Part shown: piece by piece, positions 38,517 to 45,996 of the stretch
Position numbering within the stretch: position 1 is the stretch's first letter
Layout of the letters: each line of letters begins with the position of its first letter
From: Buttiauxella brennerae ATCC 51605
Lineage (GTDB): Bacteria; Pseudomonadota; Gammaproteobacteria; Enterobacterales; Enterobacteriaceae
Assembly: GCF_001654925.1 (NCBI RefSeq)
Contig: NZ_LXER01000017.1
Span: forward strand, 434,001-498,000
Reading direction: 5' to 3'
Length of the DNA: 64,000 bases
Notes under the pieces: generated by a model
Seen by the model: the letters and a program-made list of their open reading frames with translations, nothing else
Told to the model about the DNA's origin: nothing
Database searches by the model: none
Position numbers and translations under genes: made by a program

Positions 38517-39779
38517 GTGTCTAATTCAAATAAACTCACGCTCTTTATTCTTCTGTTCATGTTTGCCGGGATCCTCTCGGGCGCGGCTATCCATGAATAC
38601 GCTGCCGCAGACAACATCAAAAGTTATGCCGAAAACATCACGCTGTTTACCGACATCTTTTTACGTCTGATAAAAATGGTTATTGCCCCGTTGGTGTTTA
38701 GCACACTGACTGTCGGCATCATGAAAATGGGTGAAACCTCCACTATCGGCCGCGTAGGTGGTAAAGCGATGGTGTGGTTTATCTCTTCGTCTGTGCTGTC
38801 TATCCTGATTGGCCTGTTCATCGTCACGCTGCAACACCCGGGCGCAGGCATGAACCTTCAGGTACCTGCGGGTGACGTGCAGACCGGTCTTGCCGTCAGC
38901 GGCATGAACCTGAAAGCCTTTATCTCACACACCATTCCAACCAGCATTGCTGGCGCGATGTCGAACAACGAAATCCTGCAAATTGTGGTGTTCTCTCTGT
39001 TCTTCGGCATTGCTGGCGCATCACTGGGCGAGAAATTTAACACGCCGTTAGTGGCCGCCCTGGATGTGGTTTCCCACATCATGTTGAAAGTCACCGGCTA
39101 CGTAATGTACGTGGCACCGCTGGCTATCTTCGCAGCCATCTCTTCTGTTGTGGCCACCGAAGGTTTAGGCATTTTGCTCAACTACGCCTCCTTCATTGGC
39201 GGTTACTACCTTGCCATTATCCTGACCTGCATGGTGCTGATTGGCGTGGGCTACATGGTGCTTAAGCGCGATGTCTTCCGTCTGATTGCGATGCTGAAAG
39301 ACCCGGTTCTGGTGGCGTTTACGACCAGTAGCTCCGAAGCGGCTTATCCTAAAACATTGGATCAGCTCACGCGCTTTGGTTGTTCGCGTAACATTGCATC
39401 CTTTGTTCTGCCAATTGGTTATTCGTTCAACCTGGTCGGTTCGATGGTGTACTGCTCTTTTGCTTCCATGTTTATCGCTCAGGCGTACAACATCCACCTG
39501 ACTTTCTCTGAGATTGTGGTGCTGATGCTGACGTTAATGCTGGCATCGAAAGGCATTGCAGGCGTGCCGCGTTCTGCACTGGTTGTGCTGGCGGCGACCA
39601 TTCCAAGCTTCAATATTCCGGTGGCGGGTATTTTGCTGCTGATGGGTATCGACCACTTCCTCGATATGGGCCGTTCGGCGATCAACGTTCTGGGTAACGG
39701 GGTTGCCACCGCGATGCTGTCGAAGAATGAAGGTGAGCTGGAAGAGCAAGTGGAAACGGGTGAGCGAGTAGAAGCGTAA
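38517..39779 (+). CDS. Dicarboxylate/amino acid:cation symporter (DAACS family)
   Basis: A 420-residue transporter of the glutamate/dicarboxylate symporter fold. Key motifs: FTTSSSEAAYPKTL (the serine-rich re-entrant loop), GYSFNLVGSMVY and the substrate/cation segment SKGIAGVPRSALVVLAAT followed by GIDHFLDMGRSAINVLGNGVA. It is not the DctA or GltP orthologue by sequence, so the substrate is open. The GTG start has GGGGA 10 nt upstream; no in-frame ATG is available. It stands alone upstream of the amine dehydrogenase operon, with a terminator between. Confidence 0.88.
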   Translation: MSNSNKLTLFILLFMFAGILSGAAIHEYAAADNIKSYAENITLFTDIFLRLIKMVIAPLVFSTLTVGIMKMGETSTIGRVGGKAMVWFISSSVLSILIGLFIVTLQHPGAGMNLQVPAGDVQTGLAVSGMNLKAFISHTIPTSIAGAMSNNEILQIVVFSLFFGIAGASLGEKFNTPLVAALDVVSHIMLKVTGYVMYVAPLAIFAAISSVVATEGLGILLNYASFIGGYYLAIILTCMVLIGVGYMVLKRDVFRLIAMLKDPVLVAFTTSSSEAAYPKTLDQLTRFGCSRNIASFVLPIGYSFNLVGSMVYCSFASMFIAQAYNIHLTFSEIVVLMLTLMLASKGIAGVPRSALVVLAATIPSFNIPVAGILLLMGIDHFLDMGRSAINVLGNGVATAMLSKNEGELEEQVETGERVEA

Positions 39780-39793
39780 CTCTCTTCGTCTTT

Positions 39794-39828
39794 AATAAGG
39801 TGGGTACACGCAACCTACTCACCTTATT
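39794..39828 (+). terminator. Terminator after the symporter gene
   Basis: AATAAGGTGGGTA / TACTCACCTTATT, a 13-bp stem with one G-U pair, followed by TCATTT. Confidence 0.7.
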
Positions 39829-39965
39829 CATTTAAAAGTGGTTAGTAATAACTGACCACATATCCCATCAGTTCTAACTGCCACAACACCTCACAAATAA
39901 AATAATAAGTTTTACAACAATTAGTTAGATCAACGAGTCCTTTCCCATTTATCAATCCTGCGCGT

Positions 39966-39994
39966 ACTTTAAGTGCATCACCTGCACTCAAAGT
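39966..39994. promoter_or_regulatory. 29-bp near-perfect palindrome upstream of the amine dehydrogenase operon
   Basis: ACTTTAAGTGCA-TCACC-TGCACTCAAAGT: 12-bp arms with a single mismatch around a 5-bp centre. It is about 160 bp upstream of the first gene in a 376-bp intergenic region that otherwise holds the upstream terminator and AT-rich DNA. Form and place suit an operator for a dimeric regulator; no known consensus was recognised and no regulator gene is adjacent. Confidence 0.5.
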
Positions 39995-40155
39995 GATCAG
40001 CCATCATAAAAAATATGTATTACTCAAACGCTTGAATTCAAAACAAGCGAAGCGGGAGTCTATTTCTGTATTTATCTATCGGATTTTCTTATTCCCATCG
40101 ATGTGGCATTTAGTTTGCAAAGATGTGAATACCAATTTAACGAAAGGTAAATTTT

Positions 40156-41313
40156 ATGAAAAGTAATGTAGTTTGCTGCACATTGCTCGCCACGGTATTT
40201 CCTCTTCTTTCTGCTCAAGCCAGTACACCCTTTAAGCCAGAACGCATTGGTGTTGAGAAAGAAATAAAACCCGGACCGAATGTTTATGTGATGGACCAAA
40301 GCTGGAGTGGCAGTACCAATATTACCGTTGTCTCCGCAGAAAACATGAAAACTAAAGGGAATATCTCCACCGGGCTTATCGCTCAAATGCTGCTCTCAAA
40401 TGACAATAAACAACTTTATACCGCATCGGTTTACCCCAAGCGTATTGTCTGGGGGGAAACCGATGCTGTGGTTCAGCGTTTTAATATTGCCTCGCTTTCT
40501 CTGCTCAAGGAAATGAGCACCTCGCCAAAAATGGCACAAGTCTCCGCCAATATTAATACCTTCAAACTCAGTACCAATGAAAAATATGCGCTGGTACAAA
40601 ACGCCACTCCGGCGGCATCCGTCAGCGTGATAAGTTTAGAAAGCGGGAGCCAATTGCTGGAAATACCAACGCCGGGCTGTTGGGGTATTTACCCTTCGCA
40701 GGATGACAACCGCTTTAGCTCATTATGCGGCGATGGCACCGTGACCAGTTATCAAATCAGCGACGACGATAAAAACTACCAGGCGACGAAAAGCGACAAG
40801 GTTTTTGACTCCGATAAAGATGCGCTGTTTATCAGTTCACAACGCGACGGTGACAACCTTATTTTCACCTCATTCAATGGCTCGCTTTATTTAATTAATG
40901 ATAAAGAAGCCAAAGCCACGCTTAGCGATAAATTCAGCTACACCAAAGGCACGAAAGGCAACTGGGTTCCAGGCGGCTTTGAAGTGCTGGCGCTGAACAA
41001 ACCGACCAATTTGATGTTCGTGAGCATGCATCCCAAAGGTAAAGAAGGCAGTCATAAAGATGGCGCCAAAGAGATTTGGGGCATCGACATGAAAAGCCAC
41101 AAAGTCGTCACGCGCGTGAAAACCAAAGATGCCCTCTCCATTGCGGTTTCACAAACCCAGAAACCTGAGCTGTTTGCCTTAAGCGAAGGAGAAAATGGCG
41201 AAGGCGGCACGGTGCTGAAATACACCTTCAAGGGCGAGAAGTTTGTCGGCAAAGAAGTCGGTAAAGCCAAGGGGTTAGGCAGCTTCAACCAGATGTTGTT
41301 GGTGGACTACTAA
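40156..41313 (+). CDS. aauB: TTQ amine dehydrogenase, large (heavy) subunit
   Basis: A 385-residue periplasmic beta-propeller protein with a signal peptide (cleavage near LLSAQASTP). It matches the heavy chain of methylamine/aromatic amine dehydrogenases: RIGVEKEIKPGPNVYVMDQSW, CWGIYPSQDDNRFSSLCGDG and GAKEIWGIDMKSHKVVTR. With the small subunit it forms an A2B2 enzyme that oxidises primary amines to aldehydes. Small-subunit spacing (below) favours the aromatic type. It is first in a tightly packed seven-gene operon. The symbol follows the aromatic enzyme and is provisional. Confidence 0.82.
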   Translation: MKSNVVCCTLLATVFPLLSAQASTPFKPERIGVEKEIKPGPNVYVMDQSWSGSTNITVVSAENMKTKGNISTGLIAQMLLSNDNKQLYTASVYPKRIVWGETDAVVQRFNIASLSLLKEMSTSPKMAQVSANINTFKLSTNEKYALVQNATPAASVSVISLESGSQLLEIPTPGCWGIYPSQDDNRFSSLCGDGTVTSYQISDDDKNYQATKSDKVFDSDKDALFISSQRDGDNLIFTSFNGSLYLINDKEAKATLSDKFSYTKGTKGNWVPGGFEVLALNKPTNLMFVSMHPKGKEGSHKDGAKEIWGIDMKSHKVVTRVKTKDALSIAVSQTQKPELFALSEGENGEGGTVLKYTFKGEKFVGKEVGKAKGLGSFNQMLLVDY

Positions 41314-41314
41314 T

Positions 41315-41872
41315 ATGGCGGCGCAACTGATGAGCCAATGCCATTTTATGTTGATGGCTTTTCTGGTGCTGCTGTTTTGCCAGGCAGCATTGCATAAAGC
41401 CACCAGCCTGTGGCGCTTTTCCGGCTATGTCGCCGATTATCACCCACGGCTTGAAGCATTCAGCTTTCCGCTGGCAGGTGGCCTGCTGGCTGCGGAATGT
41501 GCGGCAATTGTTTTAAGTGTTATTCCGTCGACCTCAACCGCCGGGCAATGCCTTCTCGCGCTACTGCTCGCCGTCTACACGCTGGCTTTAGCAACGGCGT
41601 TAATCAGCGGGAAAACGCAGATTGTCTGCGGCTGTGGTGAAACCCCGGTGCAAGTGTCAACTCGCGCCATCGTCCGCAACCTGTGCTTGCTCGGCCTTGC
41701 CGCCGTGATGCTCGGCATGCCGGATGGTCACATCAGTAATCTGGCGTTGGGTGTCGCTCTCACAGCAGGTTTCATGTTGTGGGTGGCCTATTTACTGACT
41801 GAACAACTGCAACACAACAGCGATTTAAAACAACGTCTGACAAATCCGAATCCCGATCAGGAGTCTTTATGA
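41315..41872 (+). CDS. mauE: MauE-like membrane protein for amine dehydrogenase maturation
   Basis: A 185-residue protein with about four to five membrane spans (DoxX/MauE type). The ICGCGE motif (residues about 107-112) between spans is typical. MauE acts with MauD in disulfide formation of the small subunit. It starts one base after the large-subunit stop and overlaps mauD by 4 bp, which fixes its role by context. Confidence 0.85.
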   Translation: MAAQLMSQCHFMLMAFLVLLFCQAALHKATSLWRFSGYVADYHPRLEAFSFPLAGGLLAAECAAIVLSVIPSTSTAGQCLLALLLAVYTLALATALISGKTQIVCGCGETPVQVSTRAIVRNLCLLGLAAVMLGMPDGHISNLALGVALTAGFMLWVAYLLTEQLQHNSDLKQRLTNPNPDQESL

Positions 41873-42474
41873 ACAGCGTTATTCTTTTTGCTCTCGCCGT
41901 GCTTTTTGTTCTGGTGCTGTTATTAATCGTTGCCTTTCTGGCGCTATCTCGTCAGGTCGGTGTGTTATTCGAGCGCATTACCCCTGTCGGGGCGATGATT
42001 AATAATAATGGCCCGGCGTCGGGTGAAACATCAGCCGTGTTTAACCTGCCCTCTTTAAATAAAGGCATGGTGACAATTGGTGGTTTGCAGAATAAACACC
42101 AGTTAGTGCTGTTTGTTTCCCCATCGTGCCCAATTTGTAAAGTGCTGTTCCCCGTTATCAGGAGCATAAATAAATCGGAAGGCTGGCTCAACGTGGTATT
42201 AGCCAGCGACGGTGATGAACAAGCACACCGGCAGTTTATTGAGCATCAGCAACTGAGTGATATTCCGTATGTATTGTCGCCAGAATTAGGCATGGCCTGG
42301 CGCGTGGCGAAACTGCCCTTCTCCGTATTACTCGATGAACAAGGAAAAATCGTTTCTAAAGGGCTGATTAACAGCCGCGAACAACTTGAAAGTCTGTTTA
42401 ACGCCAAAGAAAGCGGATTCGCCTCGCTGCAGGATTACGCGCATAACGTCTCAACCGCCAGTTTGAATCATTAA
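41869..42474 (+). CDS. mauD: MauD-like thioredoxin-fold maturation protein
   Basis: A 201-residue protein: N-terminal membrane anchor (about 4-26) and a periplasmic thioredoxin-like domain with active site SPSCPICKVLFPVI (CxxC) and cis-Pro region AKLPFSVLLDEQGK. MauD is needed for correct disulfides in the small subunit. It lies between mauE and the small-subunit gene, as in mau/aau clusters (order B-E-D-A). Confidence 0.88.
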   Translation: MNSVILFALAVLFVLVLLLIVAFLALSRQVGVLFERITPVGAMINNNGPASGETSAVFNLPSLNKGMVTIGGLQNKHQLVLFVSPSCPICKVLFPVIRSINKSEGWLNVVLASDGDEQAHRQFIEHQQLSDIPYVLSPELGMAWRVAKLPFSVLLDEQGKIVSKGLINSREQLESLFNAKESGFASLQDYAHNVSTASLNH

Positions 42475-42487
42475 TTCGGAGAACAGT

Positions 42488-43030
42488 ATGAAGCTATTTG
42501 CTCAATTATTTGCCGTGATGGATAAACTATCGGAAAAAGGCGCTCGTCATTCTGCTCGTAATATGGGGCGTCGCCATTTTCTGGCTAAGACCGGCGTTTT
42601 TTTAGTTGGCGCGGGCGTCATGCCGCTATTGCCCTTTGACCGGACGATGGGCAAAGCCTTTGCGGCCGATAAGCCCAAAGCCGTAGACAATGATAATGAC
42701 TGTAGTTACTGGCGCTACTGCGCACTGGACGGCAACTTGTGTTCCAGTTCAGGCGGCAGCATTACCACCTGCCCACCGGGCGCTGAAGCCTCGAAAGTGG
42801 CGTGGGTCGGTACTTGTCGAAACCCTCATGACAACAAAAACTACCTCGTTTCCTATAACGATTGCTGCGGTAAGGCTACGGTAACGAACTCGGTGAACTG
42901 TTTCACCAGCGAAGGAGAGCGCCCGGGGTATCGCATGGGGTTACACAACGACATCAACTGGTGTATGGCGAACACCAACAAAGGCTATCACTGCACCGTT
43001 GCAACACTGGTGGGGATTGCCAATGAATAA
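42488..43030 (+). CDS. aauA: TTQ amine dehydrogenase, small (catalytic) subunit
   Basis: A 180-residue precursor with a Tat-type signal (GRRHFLAKTGVFLVG). The mature part shows CSYWRYCALDGNLC, SKVAWVGTCRNPHD and GLHNDINWCMAN. The two Trp expected to crosslink into tryptophan tryptophylquinone are W106 and W158; Asp125 (YNDCC) and Thr170 correspond in spacing to the catalytic Asp128 and Thr172 of aromatic amine dehydrogenase. The mature region has only 10 Cys, enough for five disulfides, whereas characterised enzymes have six. No mauG-type diheme TTQ-forming enzyme is seen nearby. Confidence 0.88.
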   Translation: MKLFAQLFAVMDKLSEKGARHSARNMGRRHFLAKTGVFLVGAGVMPLLPFDRTMGKAFAADKPKAVDNDNDCSYWRYCALDGNLCSSSGGSITTCPPGAEASKVAWVGTCRNPHDNKNYLVSYNDCCGKATVTNSVNCFTSEGERPGYRMGLHNDINWCMANTNKGYHCTVATLVGIANE

Positions 43031-43466
43031 CACCTCTTTTGCCTGGCTTGCGGGGCTCTTCGCCAGCACCCTTTCCCTTAGCGCCCTGGCGTCCGACGGG
43101 CACGAAAAATTCGTTAATAACTGCTCCGGCTGCCACGGACTTGAGGCCGAAGGTATTCCAGGGCTTGCACCTGCACTCAATAACCCGGACCTGTGGAACA
43201 AGCTGGGTGCCAAACGCAATGAGTACATTGCAGGCGTTGTGACGGGTGGTCTGAGCGGCAAACTAAAGTCCAAAGGCAACGATTACGATGGTCTGGTCAT
43301 GCCGCCGCAGGACTTTATCGAAACCGCGGATCTTGTCGATATCACACGTTATGTCATCAACGATGTGAACAAAGTGGATGGCGCACCTGACGCGACGCTC
43401 ATCAACCAGCTGAAAAGTGCTCCGAAATCTCATGAAGATCTGCATAAACTGCGCAACGGGGGTTAA
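43023..43466 (+). CDS. Periplasmic c-type cytochrome (monoheme), amine dehydrogenase-associated
   Basis: A 147-residue protein with a signal peptide (to SALAS) and one heme site NNCSGCHG (residues 34-38); LVMPPQDF offers the axial Met. The start overlaps the small-subunit gene by 8 bp, with GGGGATTGCC as ribosome binding site; a longer upstream frame is not needed. Probable role: electron carrier from the dehydrogenase, by context. Confidence 0.85.
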   Translation: MNNTSFAWLAGLFASTLSLSALASDGHEKFVNNCSGCHGLEAEGIPGLAPALNNPDLWNKLGAKRNEYIAGVVTGGLSGKLKSKGNDYDGLVMPPQDFIETADLVDITRYVINDVNKVDGAPDATLINQLKSAPKSHEDLHKLRNGG

Positions 43467-43468
43467 TC

Positions 43469-43915
43469 ATGGCGACGACTTCCGGCGTGACCTCATGGCT
43501 TATCGCTGCGTTGTCGTTAGCAAGCCCCTTATGCCATGCCCTCGGAAACACCCCTGAGCAGAACTACATTCTGAAATGTTCAGGGTGTCACGATATGGAT
43601 GGTTCCGGGTCAGTGAGAGGGGGCATCCCCCCTCTTCCTGGGTATATCGGGGCATTTGTTAATGACCACGATGGACGAAGCTATTTACTGCATGTGCCAG
43701 GTGTCATCTCGTCTGGCCTGAATGATGAACAACTTGCGGTGTTGATGAATTACCTCAACCAAAAATGGGGGGATAAACACGCCGTTGCGTTCACCGAGAC
43801 AGAAGTGCATCAGATTCGTTCTCAACCCATAAATGATGTTGTGAAATTTCGCCGCCAAATTGTAAATCGTTTTGTCGCCGAAGGCATCGCCACCGGGGAT
43901 TATCCCTGGCCGTAA
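43469..43915 (+). CDS. Second periplasmic c-type cytochrome-like protein
   Basis: A 148-residue protein with a signal peptide (cleavage near LCHALG) and one heme site LKCSGCHDMDGSG (37-41). The remainder is not closely related to the first cytochrome. It begins 2 bp after it, so the two are co-translated. Probable role is in electron transfer or in TTQ maturation; neither can be chosen from sequence. Confidence 0.82.
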   Translation: MATTSGVTSWLIAALSLASPLCHALGNTPEQNYILKCSGCHDMDGSGSVRGGIPPLPGYIGAFVNDHDGRSYLLHVPGVISSGLNDEQLAVLMNYLNQKWGDKHAVAFTETEVHQIRSQPINDVVKFRRQIVNRFVAEGIATGDYPWP

Positions 43916-43945
43916 CGACAGCAAAAGTTAATTCATGGAACCGTT

Positions 43946-45415
43946 ATGCAAAGACGCCAATTCTTAAAATATTCCCTTTCGTCTGTGATGCTGGCGGGCG
44001 TTATTCGCACCGCCCAGGGTGATGAGCCTGTTCCGACCAGCGTCCCTGATTTACTTGCACAAAGCGATTTTATTTCCGGCAACAGCCTTCGGGACCTGCC
44101 GATATTGAAAAATGAATCCAATGCAAAAGGCGAATTTATCGGCACTCTCACCGCCAGTGAATGCCAGAAACAGTTCACAAGCAACACGCCACCCACAACC
44201 TGCCAGGCATACAATGACGTGCTGCCAGGGCCGTTAATCGAACTTGAGGCGGGCATGAAAGTTCGCATCACTTTCGTGAATAACCTGGGTTCCCCAAGCA
44301 CAATTCACTGGCATGGTTTACCGGTTCCTTCCGATCAGGATGGCGGCCCGGATGACCCAGTAGCACCGGGTGCGTCGAAAATTTACCAGTTCCAGTTGCC
44401 GGAGCGTATTTCGGGCAGCTACTGGTATCACCCGCATCCGCTTGAAGGTTCGGCTCAGCAAATAGCGACCGGACTTGCAGGCCCGATAATCATCCGCGAC
44501 CCACAAGAAACATTAGCGCATCTGAAAGAGAGCCATTGGGTTATCAGCGATCTGCGTCTTGATCCCAAAGGCGCCATACCCGCGCATAACTATGCTGACT
44601 GGGTTGATGGGCGCGAAGGCGAGTTCGTATTGTTAAACGGCCAGTATCAACCGACTCTGACGCTGAACAGTGCCCAGCGTGTTCGTATCTGGAATATGTG
44701 CAGTGCGCGATATCTGAACCTCTCCTTGCCAGGCTGCCAGATAATTCAGGTCGGTTCAGATGGGGGTTTAATGGAAAAAGCACTGCCAGCTCAGAACGAT
44801 ATTTTGCTGGCGCCGGGTGAGCGCATGGAAGTGCTGATTACCGGTAATTCAGGGAAATTCACCCTCAATCTTTTACCCTACAACCGCTACCCGATGATGA
44901 GCAAGCCGCCGCAAACCGCCCAGGAACTGGCGCAGGTGACTTTCGAAAAGACAGCAGCACCTGCTGCACTGAGTACAGCGCTGCGCGCGATCGAGCCATT
45001 GCCTGAAGGCACCAATGTATTACGTGCGGTGATGAGTGAAAAAATGGGCGATATCATGAAAAACAAAGGTGGTACGCCACCGCGCGCATTTTTGATCAAT
45101 GGCAAAGACTTCAATCTCACCCGCATGGATCTGCACAGTGAAGTGGGAAAAGTTGACCACTGGCAAATCATCAACGCGACGACAATGGACCACCCATTTC
45201 ATATCCATGGCGGGTCATTTCAGGTGATTCAACGGGTGTGGCGCGGTCAGAAAACAACGCCGCCGTGTCTGGCATGGAAGGATACGGTTAACTTGCAGCC
45301 AGGCGAAACGGTGCATGTTTTAATGTTGCAGGATAAACCCGGCATGCGCATGTTCCACTGCCATATTATTGAACACGAAGAGTTGGGAATGATGGGTAAT
45401 TTGATGGTTGTTTAG
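43946..45415 (+). CDS. Multicopper oxidase, Tat-exported
   Basis: A 489-residue three-cupredoxin-domain oxidase with Tat signal MQRRQFLKYSLSSVML. All copper-ligand motifs are intact: IHWHGLP, SYWYHPHP, HPFHIHGGSF and MFHCHIIEHEELGMM (type 1 Cys within the HCH). It is CueO-like in form but lacks the Met-rich insert of CueO. It closes the amine dehydrogenase operon 30 bp after the second cytochrome. It could pass electrons to oxygen, or take part in cofactor formation; both are inferences. Confidence 0.88.
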   Translation: MQRRQFLKYSLSSVMLAGVIRTAQGDEPVPTSVPDLLAQSDFISGNSLRDLPILKNESNAKGEFIGTLTASECQKQFTSNTPPTTCQAYNDVLPGPLIELEAGMKVRITFVNNLGSPSTIHWHGLPVPSDQDGGPDDPVAPGASKIYQFQLPERISGSYWYHPHPLEGSAQQIATGLAGPIIIRDPQETLAHLKESHWVISDLRLDPKGAIPAHNYADWVDGREGEFVLLNGQYQPTLTLNSAQRVRIWNMCSARYLNLSLPGCQIIQVGSDGGLMEKALPAQNDILLAPGERMEVLITGNSGKFTLNLLPYNRYPMMSKPPQTAQELAQVTFEKTAAPAALSTALRAIEPLPEGTNVLRAVMSEKMGDIMKNKGGTPPRAFLINGKDFNLTRMDLHSEVGKVDHWQIINATTMDHPFHIHGGSFQVIQRVWRGQKTTPPCLAWKDTVNLQPGETVHVLMLQDKPGMRMFHCHIIEHEELGMMGNLMVV

Positions 45416-45427
45416 GTGTGCAGTATT

Positions 45428-45459
45428 CCCCTCACGCGGCTACACGCCTGCGTGAGGGG
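45428..45459. terminator. Bidirectional terminator, multicopper oxidase / cheW
   Basis: CCCCTCACGC / GCGTGAGGGG, a perfect 10-bp stem with a 12-nt loop, between convergent genes at the right boundary of the insertion. Confidence 0.8.
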
Positions 45460-45466
45460 GCAAATC

Positions 45467-45967
45467 TTACGCCACGCGAACCGCGCTATCGACCAGCGCC
45501 ATCTCTTCACTGTTAAGCAGCTTTTCGATATTGACCAGAATCAGCATACGGTCGCCCAATGCGCCAAGGCCCGTCAGGTATTCCGTGGAAAGCGTTACGG
45601 CAAATTCAGGTGCCGGGCGGATTTGTTCAGCTGTCAGAGACAACACATCCGACACGCCATCGACCACAATCCCTACAACACGTTGGCCGAAGTTCAGTAC
45701 GATAACCACCGTGTTGTCGTTATATTCCACGTCGTCTTGCTCAAACTTAATACGCAGATCGAGGATCGGCACAATCACGCCGCGCAGGTTGGTCACACCT
45801 TTAATAAAGGCAGGCGTGTTAGCAATACGCGTGACCTGGTCGTAGCCACGTATTTCCTGCACTTTTAAAATATCGATACCGTATTCTTCGTCACCGAGGG
45901 TGAAGACGAGAAACTCTTGCCCTACCGTTTCCCCGGTCAATTTGGTCACATTGGTTAATCCAGTCAT
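45467..45967 (-). CDS. cheW: Chemotaxis coupling protein CheW
   Basis: A 166-residue SH3-like coupling protein linking receptors to CheA (E. coli CheW has 167). Segments such as [25 protein letters not shown] and [19 protein letters not shown] are typical. It follows cheA by about 30 bp. In E. coli tar is next; here the 12.7-kb insertion begins. Confidence 0.98.
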   Translation of the reverse strand: MTGLTNVTKLTGETVGQEFLVFTLGDEEYGIDILKVQEIRGYDQVTRIANTPAFIKGVTNLRGVIVPILDLRIKFEQDDVEYNDNTVVIVLNFGQRVVGIVVDGVSDVLSLTAEQIRPAPEFAVTLSTEYLTGLGALGDRMLILVNIEKLLNSEEMALVDSAVRVA

Positions 45968-45996
45968 TTTCTTATCCTATTCTCAAACCCGGAGGA

